DNA of 64,000 nt, from assembly GCA_023701435.1 (NCBI GenBank), contig JAMPXB010000008.1, positions 1 to 64,000 of the forward strand, read 5' to 3'. The notes beneath the pieces are model-generated. The model did not search any database and was not told where the DNA came from. It saw only the letters and a list, made by a program, of their open reading frames with translations. A program made the translations under genes and the position numbers. Positions within the stretch are counted from its first letter, which is position 1. Every line of letters starts with the position of its first letter. The DNA comes from Bacteriovoracaceae bacterium (GTDB taxonomy: Bacteria; Bdellovibrionota; Bacteriovoracia; Bacteriovoracales; Bacteriovoracaceae). Below are positions 60,872 to 64,000 of this stretch, one piece after another.

Positions 60872-62896
60872 TTAGATCTTCTTCGGATAGAAATTCATTG
60901 GCTGTTTCACTTCAACTACCCCGCCGCCCATTGGCTCTGGAAAGGTAATCCCTCTTAGGACATTGACCACACATCCACTGACATCACTTGGAAGCGGTGT
61001 GGATCCATCAATCCCGGCCTTGGAAACGTGTCCGGAAGAACCGATAACGAAGTTAAGTTTAATAGTACCAGTCGACTCAGTCCCTCTTCTTTCAAGTTCT
61101 CGCTGGTAGCAGCTTCGAAACTGCGGCAAGAACTCCATGAGTCTTTGGCGAATAACGTCCGGATCCATTGAACCCAGCACTACCGTTTCAGAAGGAATAC
61201 CGGCAGTATAAATGGCACGCTTAGCAGAGAGCCCTTCAGCCCCTTTTGATTCACCTAACTGTCCGACGGTTGCACCCACAAGGCTTCCTTGATTGGTGGC
61301 TATATCAGCCGTTTTAATATTTCCTGAACCAGAACTTACACCGGAAGCTGCACCGATCATCTCACCACTGCTGCCACTCACCGACTTGGTTTGAACACCA
61401 GTAAGGGAGCCGCCCTTGGCGACCAAAGAACTGACCGAGCTTTTAAAGTCAGCCGATTTATAAACTTCCACATGACCAGCAGTCTTCGCCTGGAATTGGG
61501 ATTGCGCTGTCGGTGTCTTAGCCGAAGGCATTTTACTGTTGTTATTGGCAGCAGCTGCCGGAGTTGAGACAACTTTAGGAGTTGGCTTAGTAATAGGCTC
61601 CGTGCCTTTTTTAACTACTTTTTTCTCGGTAGCCGTTTTCTTGCCTGGATCTGGCTTTTTGTCCGTAACTTTAGTTTGAACAATATCCGGCTTTTTCACA
61701 TCTGGCTTTTTCTGAGTATCACTGACTTTTTTCACAGCCGGTTTATCAGGAGCTTTTTGAGCTGCTTTTTCTTTTACTTCTGTTTTTTCCACCGCTTTGT
61801 TTTTGGAAATCGTCAGTGGTCTCTTGTATAAAATAGTGGCCAGTCTTTCCGGGGCCAGTTCTTCTTTCTTCTCATCTTCCGGAATTTCGATCAGATTCAT
61901 ACCAACTGTGAACATACCTACAACGAAGAGAACCATGGCCAGGTATTTTCTGAAATCCTGATCACGTTTTAGAATTGGGGCAGGAGCGACCTTCGGAGGA
62001 GCGGCAACGTTTCTTACAAAAATCTGTAAGTGATCTTTTTGCAATCGAAGCAGATCCTGGCCATTTAGTTCAACACTCGTTCCAACATGGCCGGTGTCTT
62101 TTTTCTTATCCGATAAAAGGAAAACACCAAAGCCCGGTAGCGTATGGACTACTGCTGATCCGCCATGAACTTCCACGAAAGGAAATTTTTCTGTTTTTCC
62201 AAGATAAGGAAATTCCAGTTCATCACTCTTGGTAAGAACACCTGAGATAAAGTATGTGGACTTTCCTTCAGAAAGGTAATCAACGCTAAAAACCTGATCC
62301 TTAAACAAGATAATGACTTCCACCGCTTGTTTAGAAGCTTCATATTTAAAGATCGGATAGAGTTCGGCTTGATCTTCAAATATATACTCTGAAAACTCGG
62401 CTTTAGGATCGGAGGCCAGTGGATAGACAATTGATGGCATTTCTGAAGAAACTGCGGGAGCCGATTTAGGCAATTTCTTTGGTGCTACCGGAAGCTCCGG
62501 CATCGGAGGCATCATTACCGATGCGGCACCACGGGCCGGTTCCAATGTATCGAGTACTGGAGGAAGTGCCTCTTCCGGCACATAGACTTGAAATTCAAAT
62601 TCCACGTCCGCCAGGCGAAAGAAATCTCCCTCATGGATTTCTTTAACAATGACTTTATCATCATTAACAAAAGTTCCATTGGTTGAGTTCATATCATAAA
62701 TGATGGCCCGGTCATCAAAGATTTCCAGAACGGCATGAACCGCTGAGACGGAATCATTATTTACAATCAGATCACAGCTTTCAGTTCTTCCTAAAAGGTG
62801 TCTTCCCTTTCTAAATACTCCTCCCTTAATTCTGGAATGAGCTTTAGTCGGGCGGAGCTCGAACATCTTCGGCTGCTTGTTTTTTTCTAATTCCAC
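60872..62896 (-). CDS. FHA-domain, single-TM, TonB-like protein (GltG-like)
   Basis: A 674-residue inner-membrane protein. An N-terminal FHA domain (about 25-105) has GRHLLGRTESCDLIVNNDSVSAVHAVLE and STNGTFVND, the phospho-Thr-binding residues. A middle domain (about 170-300), a TM helix (about 322-342; YLAMVLFVVGMFTVGMNLI), a long Lys/Pro/Ala-rich periplasmic linker and a C-terminal AgmX/PglI-type domain (about 575-674; MEFLPQFRSCYQRELERRGTESTGTIKLNFVI) follow. This order equals GltG of Myxococcus. The linker can span the periplasm. It is the third gene of a minus-strand operon with the small exported and TPR proteins. Confidence 0.88.
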   Translation of the reverse strand: MELEKNKQPKMFELRPTKAHSRIKGGVFRKGRHLLGRTESCDLIVNNDSVSAVHAVLEIFDDRAIIYDMNSTNGTFVNDDKVIVKEIHEGDFFRLADVEFEFQVYVPEEALPPVLDTLEPARGAASVMMPPMPELPVAPKKLPKSAPAVSSEMPSIVYPLASDPKAEFSEYIFEDQAELYPIFKYEASKQAVEVIILFKDQVFSVDYLSEGKSTYFISGVLTKSDELEFPYLGKTEKFPFVEVHGGSAVVHTLPGFGVFLLSDKKKDTGHVGTSVELNGQDLLRLQKDHLQIFVRNVAAPPKVAPAPILKRDQDFRKYLAMVLFVVGMFTVGMNLIEIPEDEKKEELAPERLATILYKRPLTISKNKAVEKTEVKEKAAQKAPDKPAVKKVSDTQKKPDVKKPDIVQTKVTDKKPDPGKKTATEKKVVKKGTEPITKPTPKVVSTPAAAANNNSKMPSAKTPTAQSQFQAKTAGHVEVYKSADFKSSVSSLVAKGGSLTGVQTKSVSGSSGEMIGAASGVSSGSGNIKTADIATNQGSLVGATVGQLGESKGAEGLSAKRAIYTAGIPSETVVLGSMDPDVIRQRLMEFLPQFRSCYQRELERRGTESTGTIKLNFVIGSSGHVSKAGIDGSTPLPSDVSGCVVNVLRGITFPEPMGGGVVEVKQPMNFYPKKI

Positions 62897-62905
62897 TGCT
62901 ATCCC

Positions 62906-63157
62906 CTAGCGAATGCCTTCAATGGCTTTTTTCATTTCTTTATTAAAGTTCTTACGTTCCGGAAGTTTATTGGCAAATTCCTTACGCATACGCGGAGAGA
63001 TGGAAATATCGCCAGGTGAACCGGCTTCACCTTCTACACCGATCTCTTCAAAATCAAATTTTTCGAATTTTTTATATTCATAGCGCACATCCGGAGTTTT
63101 CTGAGCAAAGGCGCTGGTCATGAATAAAAATGAAAGAGTGATAGTTAAAATTTTCAT
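62906..63157 (-). CDS. Small exported protein of the Glt-like operon
   Basis: An 83-residue protein with a signal peptide (MKILTITLSFLFMTSAFAQ). The mature part is charged, with YEYKKFEKFDFEEIGVEGEAGSPGDISIS and RKEFANKLPERKNFNKEMKKAIEGIR. Its position between a TPR protein and the GltG-like protein, with a 4-bp overlap to the former and 9 bp to the latter, makes it a candidate counterpart of a small Glt component; sequence alone cannot confirm this. It should be periplasmic. Confidence 0.72.
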   Translation of the reverse strand: MKILTITLSFLFMTSAFAQKTPDVRYEYKKFEKFDFEEIGVEGEAGSPGDISISPRMRKEFANKLPERKNFNKEMKKAIEGIR

Positions 63158-64000
63158 TTTGCATCTCCTAACTGAGACTTAATCGAGGCATAGTACTGCT
63201 TTAGATCGGCGGTCTTTGGAGAATCAATCCTCTCAAAGACTTGCCCAGCCTCTTTTACTTGACCCAGTTTTTTCAGGGTAATGGCGAGGTTAAGACCAAT
63301 CTCAGCTCGGCGCCACTGGCTTTGTGGTATTTTCTGATAAAAGCTCAGAGCACGACCATAGTCTGAAAGTAAAAAATAAGACGATCCCACAGCATTTAAT
63401 AAATCAACGTCCTGTGGAGTTTCATTTAATAGACTCTGAAAAATAGGCAACGCAGATTCTGCCAGACCATAGGTCAAATAAAGCTTGGCGAGATTGTAGC
63501 GTGGAGTTTTAGAAAACTTACCCTGCTTTTGGGCACGCTCAAAAGCGACTAATGCTTTCTGATCCTGGCCCTGACGTGCATACATGACACCGATGTTATT
63601 CAAGGTTGGAACGTAATTTGGCTGAACTTCCAATGCCTTGTTATAAAAGAGCAGTGCTTTACGTGAGGAGCCCTGGTTTAAGTGACAGTTGGCCACTAAG
63701 TTCCAATAAGGAGCTACTTTTTGATAACGATCAAAGCTTTTGGCGGCGACAGCAAAGGCGCCATCGAAATCCCGGCGGGCACATCGTACTGAGATGTCCA
63801 CTAAAGGATCACCTGAAGTATTGATCTTACTGAGCTCATCATTTGACAAGCGATCAAGGGTTTCATCTTGCAGGGCCGGACTCAAGGCTGCCGCATTTCC
63901 TTGATAAAAATCCTGAATCTGTGAACTACTTAATGGTCTTTCTTTTTTAAAAGACTCATTGGGGATCACTTCAGTTTCTTTTGGCTTGTCTTTGGTAGAA
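63154..64000 (-). CDS. TPR-repeat protein (GltE-like), 5' end outside window
   Basis: The frame stays open to the window edge, so the N terminus is missing; a GTG at 63969 is not the true start, since coding sequence continues upstream (STKDKPKETEVIP). At least five TPR-like helix pairs are visible: YWNLVANCHLNQGSSRKALLFYNKALEVQP, YVPTLNNIGVMYARQGQDQKALVAFERAQ, and RYNLAKLYLTYGLAESALPIFQSLL. With the GltG-like neighbour it matches the Myxococcus pair gltE-gltG arrangement. GltE is an outer-membrane-linked TPR lipoprotein. Confidence 0.83.
   Translation of the reverse strand, partial: STKDKPKETEVIPNESFKKERPLSSSQIQDFYQGNAAALSPALQDETLDRLSNDELSKINTSGDPLVDISVRCARRDFDGAFAVAAKSFDRYQKVAPYWNLVANCHLNQGSSRKALLFYNKALEVQPNYVPTLNNIGVMYARQGQDQKALVAFERAQKQGKFSKTPRYNLAKLYLTYGLAESALPIFQSLLNETPQDVDLLNAVGSSYFLLSDYGRALSFYQKIPQSQWRRAEIGLNLAITLKKLGQVKEAGQVFERIDSPKTADLKQYYASIKSQLGDAK

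Overview
The window is a gene-dense stretch (about 44% GC by eye) of a Gram-negative chromosome with very short intergenic gaps, many 4-bp ATGA overlaps and several convergent gene pairs that overlap. The mix suggests a member of the Bdellovibrionota, probably the Bacteriovoracia, or a close deltaproteobacterial relative. Pointers are many lipoproteins and secreted proteases, receiver and PilZ-era signalling proteins with no usual output, FG-GAP propeller proteins, and a locus resembling the Myxococcus AglRQS/Glt gliding machinery. This placement is inference from gene content. No rRNA, tRNA, CRISPR array, IS element or phage gene was seen. No gene-free stretch exceeds 300 bp; the two longest gaps (45179-45454 and 47430-47714) hold a structured leader with a sigma-54-like promoter and the groESL promoter.

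Layout. 1-690: end of a DEAD-box helicase and a small coupled ORF. 756-1849: BamE-like lipoprotein and a VapBC toxin-antitoxin pair. 1815-4776 (minus): UDP-glucuronate-epimerase-like protein, TrmO and a SulP transporter. 4982-6277: two tandem trypsin-like proteases. 6274-8449 (minus): beta carbonic anhydrase and a second SulP transporter, together a probable bicarbonate uptake and hydration unit. 8564-12446: FAH hydrolase, ApaG/MsrB, a DMT transporter and a secreted OmpA-like protein. 12509-14242 (minus): HigBA followed by a secreted HExxH protein and a lipoprotein. 14406-19102: metH-metF. 19099-22690: DCC-family protein, Tat-exported PhoX with a coupled ferredoxin, and an M14 carboxypeptidase. 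22759-25751 (minus): two odd signalling proteins. 25925-30373: MgtE, ManC, a 21-residue membrane peptide, a PIG-L deacetylase and NagB. 30507-34082: an NtrC-type regulator followed by three genes behind a very good sigma-54 promoter.

34101-45178: EEP phosphatase, Psd and HtrA, then a long minus-strand run that begins at a second sigma-54-like promoter (45305-45322). It contains a secreted protein, a matrixin metalloprotease, two unknowns, a methyltransferase with a signal peptide, a coiled-coil secreted protein, an oligopeptide ABC binding protein with two permeases, and an aminotransferase. 45455-47429: groESL with an RpoH-like promoter. 47715-53717: lipoprotein, M48 membrane protease, small secreted protein, DNA polymerase I without the proofreading motif, and an RDD protein. 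53871-56225: thioredoxin, GmhA, and a secreted protein-glutaminase-like enzyme with a small secreted partner.

56351-64000: an AglR/AglQ/AglS-like (TolQ/TolR/TolR) proton channel, an AgmX/PglI-domain protein, a lipoprotein with seven exact 70-residue FG-GAP blades plus a fibronectin-like end, and on the opposite strand an FHA-TM-TonB-like GltG homologue, a small exported protein and a TPR protein cut by the window edge. I read this as a gliding or envelope-traction machine with an integrin-alpha-like surface protein next to it. The most original points are this locus, the two sigma-54 operons with their structured leaders, the protein glutaminase pair, the cytosolic/secreted protease pair, and the non-AUG start of TrmO.
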